Shown here: positions 12,833-27,320 of the stretch, piece by piece
Layout of the letters: every line of letters begins with the position of its first letter
Numbering within the stretch: position 1 is the first letter of the stretch
NCBI GenBank assembly: GCA_964016875.1
Contig: OZ024722.1
Coordinates: 19,908,576-19,972,575, forward strand
DNA length: 64,000 nt
Source: Fallopia convolvulus
Taxonomy: Eukaryota > Streptophyta > Magnoliopsida > Caryophyllales > Polygonaceae
Reading direction: 5' to 3'
The notes under the pieces: model-generated
The model's input: only the letters and a program-made list of their open reading frames with translations
Told to the model about the DNA's origin: nothing
Database searches by the model: none
Made by a program: the position numbers and the translations under genes

Positions 12833-14186
12833 ATTGTAGTCTTCTTCCCGCTCGTTGGCTAAGAATACACCTGCCACAGTACAGTTCTTCCATGTGGACG
12901 TGAAGCCGACGATTTCCAAAAAAGGCAAGTTGTACCTGTATGAAATGCACTTGTTAACCCTTAGACTTAAAAAGTAAATAGTAAATTGTCGAATTTTCAC
13001 ATTACTTACTTGTTTGTGTTGTATGTGGAGTCCAACAGTAAAACATAGGGAAATGCTTGGAGGAGAGATATCGAATCAGGGCTGGCAAAGAACAGATTCA
13101 TAATCTATTTCGTCTCGTCATCTTCCAAGTGTCTCACAAAGTACCTATTCTCCCTAGCTTTATGGAAGAATTCTTGGACCGTTGTTCTACCTTCCATTAG
13201 TTCAGCTCGTGCACTATACCGTTCATTGTATACTTGCCTCTTGTTGGTGTATTTCAACGGGAATTCATTCAATGCACATGCAGCTTGGTTTGTTGTACAA
13301 TTGCTACATGTCATCATCTTCAGCACATCTTTCTTCTCTGGTGTGAGCCTTCCGGCTAGTGGGTGGCCATACAAACTGGAACCAATCTTATGGTTGTGAA
13401 TAGAATAAACAACAACAACCTTCCATGCTCCTCTAGGCTTCTCTTGACACTTTAATCTAAAACGGCATCCACATTTCTTGTTCTGGCACCTCTTGCGAAC
13501 TGACTTATTTTCACTTTTCGATGGGGTGTGCTTGCCCTCTCTCTCACAAAGTAGCCATGTCTTTCCAAGATGAGTCAAATCTGACTTTCTATCCCGACAT
13601 GCACATGTTATTTTCGATACCGACTTGTTTAACCCAAGAAATGGCCTCCTCTCGGGATTCAAATGATGTATCAGTGGTAAACAAATGCGAATAATCTTCT
13701 GACACCTCCTCTACAACCTCATCTGTGTGATTTGCAAACTGCGGATGACTACTCAGAGGTGGAAAAACGAACATGGCCGGTGTAGATTGTACGTGCTCAG
13801 TCGGCGCTGGTGCATGAGGTGGAAAACCAAACATGATCGGTGTAGACTGTACGTGCTCAATCGGCGCTAGTGCATGAGGTGGAAAACCGAACATGGCCGG
13901 TGTAGACTGTACCTGCCACGACTGTACTGGTATAAACCCCGGGAATCCGAACATGGCTGGTGTAGACTATATGTAATCCGGTGTATGAAAATATTGCCCC
14001 GACGGCGATGGAGCATGAGATAGGAATCCAACAACCGGTGTACTCTGGACATAATTCTGAAAGCCAAACATGGTTGACGTGTCCGACACATTTTGATACG
14101 TACTCTCATCGTTTATTTGAATATCATTTAGCCCAATGTATACCTCATTTTCCTCCTGTGATGTTGGGAAACAAGTAGTCAGAACA

Positions 14187-14283
14187 GGCCGTTAAGGCTA
14201 AACGACACGGGGTCGTTATGGCCACAAGGGTTGTGGCCGTAATGGCCATAGGCCTTTTGGCCTTAACGACCTCGTGTCGTTTT
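14187..14283. repeat. palindrome cluster 3 forming a long hairpin, inside transposase intron 1
   Basis: The arms at 14200-14218 and 14264-14282 are complementary with one mismatch (AACGACACGGGGTCGTTA against its near-complement). The loop holds further GGCC-containing palindromes including GGCCGTAATGGCC. It sits in the predicted intron 14397-14165 of the transposase, just before the exon 2 acceptor. Confidence 0.85.
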
Positions 14284-14633
14284 CATACCATGATGAATCG
14301 AAAAGCCCAAAACGGTAATCGAGGGTATCAACTAGATACAAAACTAAAAACACAAAACTAAAACGAGGGTATAACAACTTTGGTATGAAGTAATTACCTC
14401 GTTGTGATCTATTCGAAGCGAGATTTTCGTCAAATTATAGTTATACATGTAATCCTCATTGAACATGATTTTTGTTTGTTTTTGGAGAGAAGAGGAGCAT
14501 AGAAGAGAAGAGAGGAGAGTGTTGGAGGGTTTGAGACTCGGTTTTAATGTGCAAAGTGTTAAAAAGAGCGGACAATAAATGTTCTTAGGTAGGGTGTTGG
14601 CATTAAATGCATGTTTTTGAATTTATTATACAT

Positions 14634-14746
14634 ATGGCCGTTACGGCCAAACACATTATGGCCGTAACGGCCATAAGGGCCCTGGCCGTAACGGCCATAA
14701 GGGCCGTGGCCGTAACGGCCACACACCATATGGTCGTAACAGTCAT
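14634..14746. repeat. 24-bp-period GGCCGTWACGGCC array (cluster 4), upstream of transposase
   Basis: Four perfect 13-bp palindromes starting at 14636, 14660, 14684 and 14708, then a decayed copy near 14732. The period is exactly 24 bp. It lies 170-280 bp upstream of the transposase start codon at 14466, where promoter sequence would be. Confidence 0.9.
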
Positions 14747-14814
14747 AGGCTACGAGTAAGGGGCGCCGCGTAAGCCTGCCACCCTACTCGTAGACCAGGC
14801 GCCAAATAAAATCT

Positions 14815-15055
14815 TCTTTATATAAGCACTACTCAAGCACCTATTAAAGGTTCTTGATGCCAATAATTATTTGCCATGTGTCTCACTTTAATAAAATTAT
14901 TTATTTTTATATGTACAATTACCATTTAATTACTCATTTTTACGGGTTCCTCTATTGGAGTGGAAAAATAACTAGTACTAAATAAATAAAAAGTATTATA
15001 TTAATTGTTAAGTATCTTCAAATACCTTTTTCAAGTAGCACCATTGTATATGACC
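14815..15055. repeat. right terminal inverted repeat of the PMD/OTU-MULE element
   Basis: In reverse complement it starts GGTCATATACAATGG and carries the motif CACTCCAATAGAG and an ACACATGGCAAATAATTATTGG-like block (split here by small differences), both of which recur in the MITE at 33501-33862. Inside the repeat is only AT-rich sequence with no coding potential. Confidence 0.65.
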
Positions 15056-15134
15056 TAGTAGCTTCCGTAAGGTACATACTGATCGACATACATAATCTAC
15101 CTCAAAACTTACAAGCAAGTAAATACATACACTA

Positions 15135-18100
15135 TGTTATGAAGTCAAAATTATCATACTACAAGTTAACTATCTACACACACATGTATCACACATATCA
15201 TGTATGAACAAGTGTATAATGGAGAAAAATTGTACAAGGTGAATTATTCACCTTCTTCACCTCCTTATTCCATGCATAAATCATGGAGATTTACCAAAGT
15301 TTTACCCTACCTTTGGCCTATAAATATGGCCATCATCCATTGTAAAATTTGCACCAAAGTAGAGTAAGAAATACACTCTCTAAAGTTCTTACTCCCCCTC
15401 CCTCTCTTCTAATGATCTAAAAGTTATCATAAAGTTTGTTTAAGTGTTCTTTCCAAAAGATTAAAGTGGTCTTGCTTTTATAATTATTTCATAACACGTT
15501 ATTAGCACAAGTCTCTAATTACCAATTGAGCTTTACTAATCACCAAGGTACAAATTCTATCTCTTCCTAATCTTAATCATGCAAAAGTTTATTTCCTAAA
15601 ACTGTTTTAAGGAGTATGCTCTGTAGTTGCCCGATTTGGGATCTTCTACATTAGAAACTCGTTTTCTTCCTAGATTTGAAACGATTTCTTACCAAAAATA
15701 AATCATGCTTTTGGATATGTAAGAGATACAAACAAAATATTAGATTTTCTTACCTCCTTTGATGTTTAACCAAGTTCACCTCTAAACTCTTCACTTTCAC
15801 CACTTAGATTGGAAGTAATTTTTAACCAAAATGATTATGAGCATGATGTTGGTAATCACAATAAGAACAAGGCAAATAAAAAGCTTAATCAAAAATCTCC
15901 TATTACCGGCTCTAAGACAACGCATAATCTCGTCGTCGTCCATGGAGAATGTCAAAAGAAAAATTGGTAAAGGTGGTCGAATATGGAAGTGGAGGAAAGA
16001 GATAAGGTCGGAACTGAAAAAGTGAAAAAAGGGGGATGAAGGGAATCGGACTTTAAGGACTTCGGACTTTAAGGACTTCGGACTCTAAGAACTCTAAGGA
16101 CTTTAAGGACTTCAGACTCTAATGAATTTAAGGACTTTAAGGACTTTAAAGACTTTAAAATTCATGCTATATAATTTTCTTTCATTTCATATGATCTCTT
16201 ACTTTTGTCTTACGATATTGTCTATGCCTATATCTATTTTGATTACTTCTCTGACTCACGCAATATTTCTTTATGCATTCTAAATATATCATCTACATGC
16301 ATATATTTATTGTTTGATATGACATGTCCTTCAATCGTCCCATACACGACTCATGCATTATATTATTGATTATGTTAACCTTTAATTTGCATATCTTTAT
16401 ATGTAGCAACTAATGGCAAACATCGCTAAAAGGGAGTTTGATATCCTTGATCTATCGGGCCAGAAATACCTCGAATGGAGGGTAGATGCCGTGGCTCACC
16501 TCAAGGCAAATGGCCTTGAGGAAACAATTGTGGCAAACAATAATGCCACCCCACAGGAAAAGGCGAAAGCCATTGTGTTCCTCTGTCACCACATTCATGA
16601 GAGTCTCAAAACTGAGTACTTATTTGTGGAGGATCCTAGAGAATTGTGGGAGAGCCTGAATGAGCGCTATGCTCATCAAAATGAAGTTTTGCTCCCACAA
16701 GCAACACATGAGTGGAACACTATAAGGTTTCAAGACTTTAAGTCCATCACTGAGTAGTGAGTACAACAGTGTTATCCATAGGATCACTTCTCAATTGAAA
16801 CTATGTGGTAAAACGATCACTCAGGAAGAGATGTTGGAGAAAACTTTTTCCAATATGCATGCTTCAAACATATTATTGCAACAACAATATAGAGAAAGAA
16901 ATTTTAAAAGATATTCTGACTTGTTGAAAGTATTGTTGGTTGCTGAAAAGAATAATGAGCTCCTAACGAAAAACCACAACCTAAGGCCTACTGGCTCAAC
17001 AGCTGCCCCAGAAGCAAATGCTATGAACAAAGCGTTCCATGATAGGAACGACAATGAACGTGGGCAGCAATCACGCCGTAACAATGGGCGTGGACGAGGT
17101 CGTGGTAACTATGGGAGCCGTGGTGGCCGTGGTGGTCGTGGTGGAAATGGGCGTGGCCGAGTCTACAACAAAAGCCACGATAATCACCGTGAGAACCATG
17201 GCTACAAGGGGGATGTGAAGCAAAAGGTCCAGACGGGTCCATCAGGATCCTCCCAGAAATCCAAATCAACATGTTGCAGATGTGGCGTGACTGGTCACTA
17301 GTCAAAGGTATGCCGCACAACTCCACACCTAGTGAAGCTCTACCAAGATGAAAAGAATAAAGAAAGAGCTACCGAGACCAACTACATCGATAATAACGAT
17401 GTGGATGGGTCACCAGTGACTAGTTTGGATGTCAATGACTTTCTCAACCTTGAGAATGATGATGGTTATGCCTTAGGGGCTTAAATGAAAAGCATGAGCC
17501 CCTAAATATCTACTATCTCCCATGCTATTTTTATAATACTTGCAATTTCTTTTGTATTCCATGCTTTAACCTTTATTTCGCATGAGTTTGTATAATAAGC
17601 TTTGAATAATAGAACTTGTGTAATAGAATTATCCTTGTATAATATATGAAGCTTTTATTGATGTCTTAATTCTCCTTTTCTTTATATTTATAGAAAAACA
17701 TGGACTCACCTAAAGTGAAACCCGATGGGAAGGAGCGATGTCTTTTGGACAGTGCAACAACACACACCATCTTGAGGAGTAAAGAATACTTTACCCAATT
17801 AAGAGCCTTTAAAGGCAATGTCACTACAATATCCAGTGTGTCAAAACTCATCGAAGGCTCTGGAAGAGCTGTCATTCTACTCCCAAAGGGAACAAAGCTA
17901 GTAATAAATGACACACTATATTCGAGTAAATCTCGAAGAAATTTACTAAGCTTTAAAGATGTGCGTCTAAATGGGTTTCATATGGAAACCATGAATGAAA
18001 ATGGGAAAGACATCATAAAACATGAATCTGGCCATAAACAGATTCTCGAAAGGATGCCAATGCAAACCTCCGGATTATATCATACAAACATTTATCCGTT

Positions 18101-21100
18101 TGAGGTCAATGTAGTGTTTAACAAAAGGTCATATGACCAAGCTGCATTCACATTATGGCATGACCGATTGGGTCATCCAGGAGCAGTAATGATGCACAAA
18201 ATCATAAAGAGCTCACTCAGACATACATTAAAGAACATTAAGGTTCTTCCGTCCAATGATTTTTATTGCACTGCTTGCTCACATGGAAATCTAGTTATCA
18301 GGCCTTCTAAAAACAAGATTGCAAGTGAGAATCCTGCATTCTTAGAAAGAATCCAAGGAGATATATGTGGGCCAATTGCTCCACCATGTGGACCATTCCG
18401 ATACTTTATGGTGCTAATTGACACATCTACACGTTGGTCACATGTAAGCCTACTATCAACAAGAAATGTTGCATTTGCTAAACTCCTTGCCCAAATAATC
18501 CGATTGAGGGCCCAATTTCCGGATTATACAATAAAGAAAATCCGGCTCGATAATGCAGGAGAATTTACATCTCAAACATTCAATGACTATTGTATGTCAA
18601 TTGGGCTTGATATAGAGCATCCAATGGCTCATGTTCACACACAAAATGGTCTCGCTGAACAATTGATAAAGCGATTGCAATTAATTGCGAGACCATTATT
18701 GATGAAATCAAAATTACCATCATATGTCAATTGGGCTTGATATAGAGCATCCAGTGGCTCATGTTCACACACAAAATGGTCTCGCTGAACAATTGATAAA
18801 GCAATTGCAATTAATTGCGAGACCATTATTGATGAAATCAAAATTACCACCATCGGCATGGGGACATGCAATATAACATGCAACAACCTTAATTCGATTA
18901 AGGCCAAGTGCAAACCATGAACATTCCCCTATGCAACTTGTTTCTAGTAAGGAGCCAAATATTTCACATCTAAAAATATTTGGATGTGCAGTTTATGTCC
19001 CTATTGCTCCACCTCAACGTACAAAGATGGGACCCCAAAGGAGATTGAGAATTTATGCTGGTTTTGAGTCTCCCTCAATAATCAAATATCTTGAACCAAC
19101 AACTGGTGATTTATTTACAGCAAGATTTGTTGATTGCCATTTTGATGAAAATACATTCCCAACCTTAGGGGGAGAAAAGAAAAATGGGGACCCACATGTG
19201 AAAGAAATCACATGGAATGCAACTGCATTATCCCATCTTGATCCAAGAACAAAAATGTGTGAACAAGAAGTACAATGGATCATTCATTATCAAAATGTTG
19301 CAAATCAGTTATCAAATGCATTTACTGATACAAAGAAGGTAACTAAATCACATATACCTGCAGCAAATGCTCCAGCAAGAATTGAAATACCCAATGGATT
19401 GCCAGATGCATCCATCGCAAGTGAGTCTGCAACACGCCGAAAGCATGGTAGACCGTTAGGTGCAAAAGATTTGAAACCGAGAAAGGCAAGGAACCAAAAG
19501 GGTATAGCAGGAGAAGCCACAATGGATCATGAGAATGATGATAAAGGAAAAGATATTGAAAATGAGTATACCTCAACAGAGGGTGATATCCTAGACAAGA
19601 ATAATGATATCGACAATTTTGAGATTTCCATAAACTATGTGTCCACAGGCACACAATGGAATCGAAAAGATGTAATTGTCGATGATGTATTTGCCTACTC
19701 AGTGGCTTGTAATATTGTAACTGAAGATGATGATTTTGAGCCAAAATCGGTCGATGAATGTCGACGAAGAAAAGATTGGCCAAAATGGAAAGAGGCTATT
19801 CAGGCAGAACTAAAATCGCTTGAAAAGCGAGAGGTCTTTGGACCAGTAGTTCGTACACCCAATGGTGTGAAACCAGTCGGCTATAAATGGGTCTTCGTAC
19901 GCAAACGAAATGAGAAAAACGAAATTGTAAGATATAAAGCAAGGCTTGTAGCACAAGGTTTTTCTCAAATCCATGGAATTAATTATGAAGAAACATACTC
20001 TCCGGTAGTTGATGCAACTACATTGAGATTCCTAATTGGTTTGACTGTCTTTGAAAGGTTACAAATACGCCTCATGGATGTCGTTACAGCATATTTATAT
20101 GGATCACTTGATACAGACATCTACATGAGAATCCCAGAAGGACTCAAGCTGCCTGAAGCCAATAATTGTGGACCTCGAAAAATATTTTCCATAAAATTGA
20201 GGAGGTCATTGTATGGACTAAAACAATCTGGGCGAATGTGGTACAACCGCCTCAGTGAATACCTCATGAAAGAGGGATACAAGAACGACACCGTTTGTCC
20301 ATGTGTTTTCATCAAGCGATCCGAAAAGGGATTCGCTATTATCGCAGTTTATGTTGACGATTTAAACATCGTCGGAACTCCAAATGAACTTCAAGATACT
20401 GCGAAATATTTGATGAAAGAATTCGAGATGAAAGATCTCGGACAAACAAAGCTTTGTCTTGGCTTACAAATTGAGCACTTAAGGGATGAAATCTTTATCC
20501 ATCAATCTAATTACACTGAGAAAGTTCTTAAAAGATTTTACATGGACAAAGCACACCCTTTGAGCTCTCCAATGGAAGTTCGATCCCTCAATGTAGAAAA
20601 GGATCAATTTCGTCCCCGAGAAGAGGACGAAGATGTTCTTGGTCCTGAGGTACCATATTTAAGTGCAATTGGTGCTTTAATGTACTTAACTAACAATACA
20701 AGGCCAAATATTGCTTTTGCAGTAAATTTATTGTCCAGGTATAGCACTGCACCTACAAGGAGGCATTGGAACGAGATCAAATATGTATTCCGCTATCTCC
20801 GAGGCACACATGATCTTGGGTTGTATTATCATAACCAAAGGGATGCAACCTTAATTGGATATGCAGATGTAGGGTACTTGTCTGACCCACACAAAGCCAA
20901 ATCTCAAAATGGCTATGTGTTCACATATGGAGGCACTGCCATCTCTTGGAGATCAACAAAGCAGAATGTGACTGCCACATCATCAAATCAAGCAGAATTG
21001 ATTGCACTATATGAGGCAGGAAGAGAATGTGTGTCCCTTCGAGCAATGATTCAATTCATCCAAAAAGAAAGTGGAATGAAACCAATCACTGATGATTCAA

Positions 21101-21956
21101 CAGTATTATATGAGGATAACTCAGCATGCGTTGCTCAAATGAAAAAGGGCTACATCAAAGGTGATCGCACAAAGCACATATCTCCAAAATTCTTCTCCAC
21201 TCGTGAATTGGAAGAAGCTGGTGAAGTGGACATCCAACAAATTCGATCAAATGACAATTTGGCTGACTTGTTCAAAAAGTCTTTAATCCCCAAGAAATTT
21301 GGAGAACTGGTATCCAGAATTGGAATGTGCAGACTTCGAGACATATGACGAAGTCAGGGGAGTATCAAACACGTTGCACTCTTTTTCCCTTTGATCAAGT
21401 TTTTATCCCACTGGGTTTTGCTTGACAAGGTTTTTAATGAGGCAGCATCAAGGTGTACAATGGGATCAATGGTTGCACTCTTTTTTCCTTCGTTCAAGTT
21501 TTTATCCCACTAGGTTTTTCCTGACAAGGTTTTTAATGATGCAACGTCTACCCATATCCTACTACATGAAAAGAAGGTGAATATTCAAGGGGGAGTGTTA
21601 CGAAGTCAAAATTATCATACTACAAGTTAACTATCTACACATACATGTATCACATATATCATGTATGAACAAGTGTATAATGGAGAAAAATTATACAAGG
21701 TGAATTATTCACCTTCTTCACCTCCTTATTCCATGCATAAATCATGGAGATTTACCAAAGTTTTACCCTACCTTTGGCCTATAAATATAACCATCATCCA
21801 TTGTAAAATTTGCACCAAAGTAGAATAAGAAATAAACTCTCTAAAGTTCTTACTGCCCTTCCTCTCTTCTAATGATTTAAAAGTTATCATAAAATTTATT
21901 TAATTGTTCTTTCTAAAAGATTAAAGTGATCTTGCTTTTATAATCATTTCATAACA
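15135..21956 (+). mobile_element. Ty1/copia LTR retrotransposon, nearly complete (copia-2)
   Basis: LTRs of 362 and 361 bp start TGTTA and end TAACA. CACTA at 15130-15134 and 21957-21961 is a perfect target-site duplication. By hand alignment the LTRs differ at roughly 18-20 positions plus one 1-bp indel, about 5%, so the insertion is not recent. The interior has a long leader, gag, a non-coding spacer, then a separate pol frame with protease, integrase, RT and RNase H. It lies just 5' of the CBP60 gene. Inactivating lesions are a 7-bp duplication and a stop in gag, and a 130-bp tandem duplication in the integrase region. Confidence 0.95.
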
Positions 21957-24900
21957 CACTAGTATATTTTTCCGATCGATAAAAAATCTGCCCCTTCCCA
22001 AGTCCTTGCCGTCCAACGGCGACGTTTTAATGATTCTAGCCGGAAGACCAATGAACGAGAGAGGGGGATGCAAGAAACAGTAACACACTCTCTGCAACAA
22101 AAGTCTCGACCCCCTTTCACCATAAAATAGTCTCCCCTTTCTTTCTCTCTTACCAAATCCTCTTTCGTAGTCTCCTTTGTCTTTTGTGATGTTGAATTAG
22201 GGGTTTTCTGGAGCTGCTGAAGATGAATCTCGAGCTTGTATACGAGGATTCTTGCTGTTGATCATGTACTCGTTGTTTTTAGGGTCGTAGAGTGCGGGAT
22301 TTAATTCAACTGCAACGGAAGTGAAGTTTATCTCGGCGATTCTGTAGGTGTCTACAGATCAGTGAATCAGGCGAGTTGTGTTTGCTTGCTTGGGATACTG
22401 AGAATGCAGAGGCAGACAAGGTCGATGGAAAGATCGAACAGCATGAACAGGGGGAAGCGGAGCTTGGATGATCTTGGAGGAGGAGGAGGAGGAGGCCGCG
22501 ATGATCAGCCAGAGCGGAAGCGACCTGCTTTGGCGAGGTGGCTGACTGGTTCAACTTTCCTTCTTTCATATCCAGCTGAACTTTTGCTTGGAAATTGACA
22601 TCAAATCCCTTGCTGTTGATTTCTTTTGTTTCTTCTATTAGATTGAGTGCTAGTTTACCTCAAGCTCTCGGCTGCTACTCCTTGAATTTAGTTGTTACTT
22701 TCTGTTAGCTAAATTTTGGATCGTATTGGCAATTGTACTGTGCTTGTTAGCCTTGTTCATGATTTACTCTTAGGGTTTCGCAAATTCCCTTATTGTATGT
22801 GTACTTGTTGCTTGAATTTAGACGACTTCTGAATCATGAATCATGATCATAAGTAATCATGTGGGACTATAAGTAAATTGTAAACGTGTGGCTACTGGCT
22901 AGTAAAATTTTGTGAACTCGGGCCTCTTGGAAAGGAAGATAGTGAGATAGTTTTTTTTTTTTCTTTATAAAAGTGAGGTTATAGAGTCACCCCACGAGTG
23001 GGGATTTTATTAAGTGAGGTTTTTTCTGATGAGTTAGTAGTAAATGGAGGTGGAGGAATACCTGAGATGTTCACGAGTATTTTGGCAGACAAATGGTCTT
23101 CAGTGTCATCAAATTCCAAGATGGACATTTCTGATGGACCCAGGGTTTCATATGTATTTACAACTTTTGTTTCCATACACAAAAGTATCTTCTGGTACTC
23201 AGAGTCTTATTTTTGGTCTCAATATTTATTTTTTGGTGGATATCTGGTTGACCCCAATTTTAATGCAGACATTTTTCTGAACCTAGTTCATATTCTGAAG
23301 ATAGTCAAGAAAATAGTTGATGTATGCTTGTGTTCATTAAACTTTTGGTTAACTGGTCCTAGCTGGCATCTTCTTTTCTCCATTTTAGGCTTTCAATCTG
23401 TGGAGATGACTTTCCGTCCTACATATCCTTTCGTATGCTAATCCTTGTATTATTTTGCATAATCAAGGAATTAGCAAATAGTAAATGCTTGCAAGATTTT
23501 TTTCTTGAAGTATTGGAGATACATGGGAGCGTACTATCTGTTTGTTGTTAGTAAATTCTGTGGGATTTACCTTCCCTGCAGGAATAGTGTGCATGATTTA
23601 GTAAATGAAAAATGCTGTTCAGTACTTTGCTTGGTGTTCCTAAATAATTTGCTTGGTGTTCCTAAATAATTTGCTTGGTGTTTGAAAAGGCATTTGATAC
23701 TGTTTTATTATCTCTTGATCAAACTTTTGTGTTTTTGCAGTGTGATTGTTGAAGCTCTCAAGGTGGACAGTCTGCAGAGGCTTTGCTCTTCTTTGGAACC
23801 TATTCTTCGTAGAGTTGTAAGATAATTTTTTTTTCTTCACACTTTATCAATTCACTTTTCTGCTATAAGCTAGCTTTTTAAAAAAAAAAAAAAAATTATC
23901 TCAAATGCATGCTGATTGGGAGTCCTATTCTGAAATTATGGAAACTTTAGCAGATCTCAATTTCTCTTTGTATTCTTCCTATTAGACGTCTGAGCTTTGG
24001 TTTTCTTTCAGAAGTATAATTGTATAAGTTGATGTCTGTTAAATTATTGATAGAGGATCCTAAAGTTAATGATAAATTCTTCTAGGTTAGATATATTCTA
24101 CAACCAGGCAACTGTAGAAAATCAGTATCATTTATCAACCATTGTCCTGCAACAGAAGAGTAAATAAGACAAGTTGTCTTTCATGACTTCTTTATGTTTG
24201 ATCTTCTGATTAATTTATGCACTGGCGAAATAGGTTAGTGAAGAAGTGGAGCGTGCATTGGCCAGGTTGGGCCCTCCCAGACTCACAGGAAGGTATATAT
24301 ATATATAGAAGTCATTTCTGACAGTTGAATTTTCATTACCACTAAATCAATGAAATTAAAATCTCCAAATTCAATTTCTATTGCAAGATTATCCATTTTT
24401 CAATTTTCCCCATTTCTGTACTGAATTCTCTTGCTTGCATTACTAACATCATGCTACTAATGTTCTATACTACTCTGAAGTTCTTCAATGTGTCCAGTTG
24501 CTCTTGTGTTTAATTTCCCTTAAACATATACCTTTATTGGCTATGTCATGTATAGCTGACTATGTTGTTGTATCCTGCTTTTGTCCATCAAATCTTCTAT
24601 ATTTTAAGCTTTCATTGCGCTGTACAAATTTAGGTCCTCCCCTAAAAGAATCGAAGGTTCAGATGGAAGGATTTTACAACTGCAATTCAGGTCCAGATTG
24701 TCACTTCCCCTTTTCACTGGTGGAAAAGTTGAAGGGGAGCAGGGTGCTTCTATACATATTGTACTAATTGATGCTAGCATGGGTCATGTTGTGACATCAG
24801 GGCCTGAGTCCTGTGCAAAGCTTGATGTTGTTGTCCTTGAGGGTGATTTTAACAATGAGGATGATGAGGATTGGTCTCAAGAAGAATTTGAAAGCCATTT

Positions 24901-27289
24901 GGTGAAAGAGCGAGAGGGAAAAAGGCCACTTTTGACTGGAGACTTGCAGGTGACACTCAAGGAAGGGGTAGGCACACTGGGGGAGTTTACATTTACTGAT
25001 AATTCAAGCTGGATACGAAGTAGGAAATTTAGACTCGGCCTAAAGATTACCTCGGGAATTGTTGATAGCATACGTATACGTGAGGCTAAAACAGAAGCAT
25101 TTACTGTTAAGGATCATCGAGGGGAATGTAAGTTCTGCATAAGTACTCATTCTTCTTTCTGCCTTCTTTCCTGTTTCATATTTTGTCTTCTGTTCTTGTC
25201 TTTGCCAGTGTACAAGAAGCACTACCCACCAGCTCTAAATGATGAGGTTTGGAGATTGGAAAAGGTTGGGAAAGGTGGTTCCTTCCACAAGAGGCTAAAT
25301 AGTGCAGGGATCTACAGCGTTGAAGATTTTCTCCGTGTTGCTGCCAGGGACTCTCAAAAACTACGAAGTGTTAGTGTTACTAAGTAGACTTCAGAATTGA
25401 TTAGCATTAAATGGTTGTCAGGTTTTGCTTGCTTTTACTCAATCTCGAGTATCTAACTGGTCTCTCTTGGTATCTCGTAGATTCTTGGAAGCGGTATGTC
25501 AAATAAGATGTGGGATACTCTTATGGAGCATGCTAAGACATGTGGCTTGAGTGGGAAGCTCTATGTTTACTATGCCGATGACACAAGAAATGTTGGTGTT
25601 GCATTTAACAACATTTATGAGCTTAGTGGCCTCATTGCAGGGGAGCAATACATGCCATCTGATTCACTTTCTGATGATCAGAAGGTTGGTCATGTTTGTA
25701 CCCTTGTTTTAGTATCATATAATTGTATTTTTAGTTTGGTGTATTATATTTAATTTCTTGACAAAGGTGGCATTCTATTCATTAGTCCTGTTTGTTGAGA
25801 AGGTCACGTCTTTTAGGCCTTAGGTTTGCTGAAGTGGACAATGGAAGTAGGACAATTTTATCTCAAAGCATTTTGTTATTTTACACCCTCATGTTAGGTT
25901 TGTTTGGGATATAAGAAGAAGAATCATGATAGTAGACGGATATTGGTGTCTAATTCAATGTTGGCAATCTTTATTCCATTAGTCTAGGAATCCATTAAAA
26001 CTTGAACCGAGTTAAAGAAATCTGCATACAAATAATGGAGGTCAAATTCTTGAAACTAAAAATTTATTCCCCCTTTTTTGTAATTGTTGTTTTTGTTTTT
26101 GGACTTCCTTCAGGTCTATGTTGATACACTTGTGAAGAAAGCATATGAGAATTGGCATCAAGTTATAGAATATGATGGCCACTCCCTTATAAATTCAAAG
26201 CAAACGAGGAGGGTCACAAGATCATTTAGAAATCAACTCCCAGAAGGTTCATCTCGTTTCTCAGATACTGTTGATCATCAGCTAGGTCTTCCTCTTTTGC
26301 CTGGTTCAGTCCCCTCTTCTGAGCAGCCCCTCATGGAACCTACCCTACCTGTTGCAGGTTAATATTGTCCTTTCACTTTGTTTCCCCTTCAGTATATCCA
26401 AAGAGCTTCTAGTCCAAATCTCTTGTTGCCTAACTATACTCCCGAATATGCTTCTCTGTTTAAATTGGTTGACTTGAATTTTATTATTATTTTATAGATG
26501 AATAAAATTATTTTATACTCTTAGAGCCTGTTTGGATTGCTTATTATAATGCAAAAGTTTGCATTATAATGCGATCCAAACTGATTTTAAACGAATTGGT
26601 CAATCATTTTATGCGAAGTATATTGGGGAGCATACTTAAGGAAGAGAGAATCTCAACTCAAAATCTTCCAACTAACTTATATGATCTTGTTCTCACATAT
26701 GCAGGGTACATATATGACAGCAACAATATATTTGCCTCACAACAAAACCGTGCAATAAGGAATGACAATAGTCTAGGACTAGCACCCACACCCTCAGAAT
26801 CCTCATCATCAAAATCATCACCAACGTCATTTCAATCTCTAAATCCGTCGATTCAACAATCCAGTCTCAACCCTTATGAGGGGGTGGATGATTTATTGAC
26901 TGAAGAGGAGATCCGTCTAAGGAGCAATCAAATGCTTGAAAATGAAGACATGCAACAGCTGCTGAGGCTCTTCAGCCATGGCTCCATGAATGCGGTGCCT
27001 GAAGACGGGTTCTCCTTCCCGCCTTACATGCCTTCTCCTGCACCGAACTTTGGGTTTGATGAAGGGCGTGGTGGGCGCTCTGGAAAAGCGGTTGTTGGTT
27101 GGTTGAAGATCAAAGCAGCAATGAGGTGGGGGTTTTTTATTAGAAAGAAGGCAGCTGAGAGGAGAGCGCAGCTTATTGAGTTGGAAGATTGAGGAATCTG
27201 CTATTGTACAGCCAACCTGTACAGGGTAGTTGTTTCTCTTAAAATGTAGCTTTTTTTTGTATGGTGAACTCTTGATGCCAATGGGTGTC

Positions 27290-27320
<31 letters not shown>

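Larger units (their letters stand above)
9115..14466 (-). pseudogene. MULE/FAR1-type transposase with SWIM finger, AT-hooks and OTU domain, broken
   Basis: Minus strand. Exon 1 is 14466-14398 (23 codons, then GTAATT). Exon 2 starts near 14164 and encodes 20-residue repeats of the type STPAMFGFPPHALAPIEHVQ (about 13990-13750), then SREEAISWVKQ and a WRKY-GCM1-like finger (RCQNKKCGCRFRLK ... SIHNHK, about 13505-13385). DDE motifs follow: LLDSTYNTNK near 13030, split by a 74-nt intron (13009-12936), and MVIDREKTL near 11085. After a 180-nt intron (10741-10562) come a SWIM finger (CRCL..PCVH, about 10300-10230), two AT-hooks (KPKGRPKN, KKPRGRPPK) and an OTU protease (VVDGNCGFRAIAECLG near 9740-9690; CAHFES near 9375). 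Lesions: TAG after PDYI (about 13962), a frameshift near 13605, TAG after DDETK (13105), the insertion at 11157-12832, TAG before LLELCE (about 11128), TAG after VKSE (10822), and frameshifts at the OTU junction and within OTU. Confidence 0.8.
825..15055. mobile_element. large PMD/OTU-MULE-type DNA transposon, inactive, with nested insertions
   Basis: The left end starts GGTCATGTGCAATGG and the right end, read in reverse complement, starts GGTCATATACAATGG. The similarity continues inward for about 230 bp once the copia insertion at 844-5860 is removed. Flanks are TAA on the left and TAG on the right, possibly a decayed 3-bp duplication; no 9-bp duplication typical of Mutator elements is visible. 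Cargo is a plant-mobile-domain gene (+) and a transposase with FAR1/WRKY-GCM1, MULE, SWIM and OTU parts (-), convergent and both broken. Excluding the copia element and the LTR-like insertion it is about 7.5 kb; excluding copia alone, about 9.2 kb. A 362-bp MITE at 33501-33862 shares its ends and subterminal motifs. Domain association of PMD, OTU and MULE transposases is known in plants; the boundary call and the link between TIRs and cargo are my inference. Confidence 0.7.
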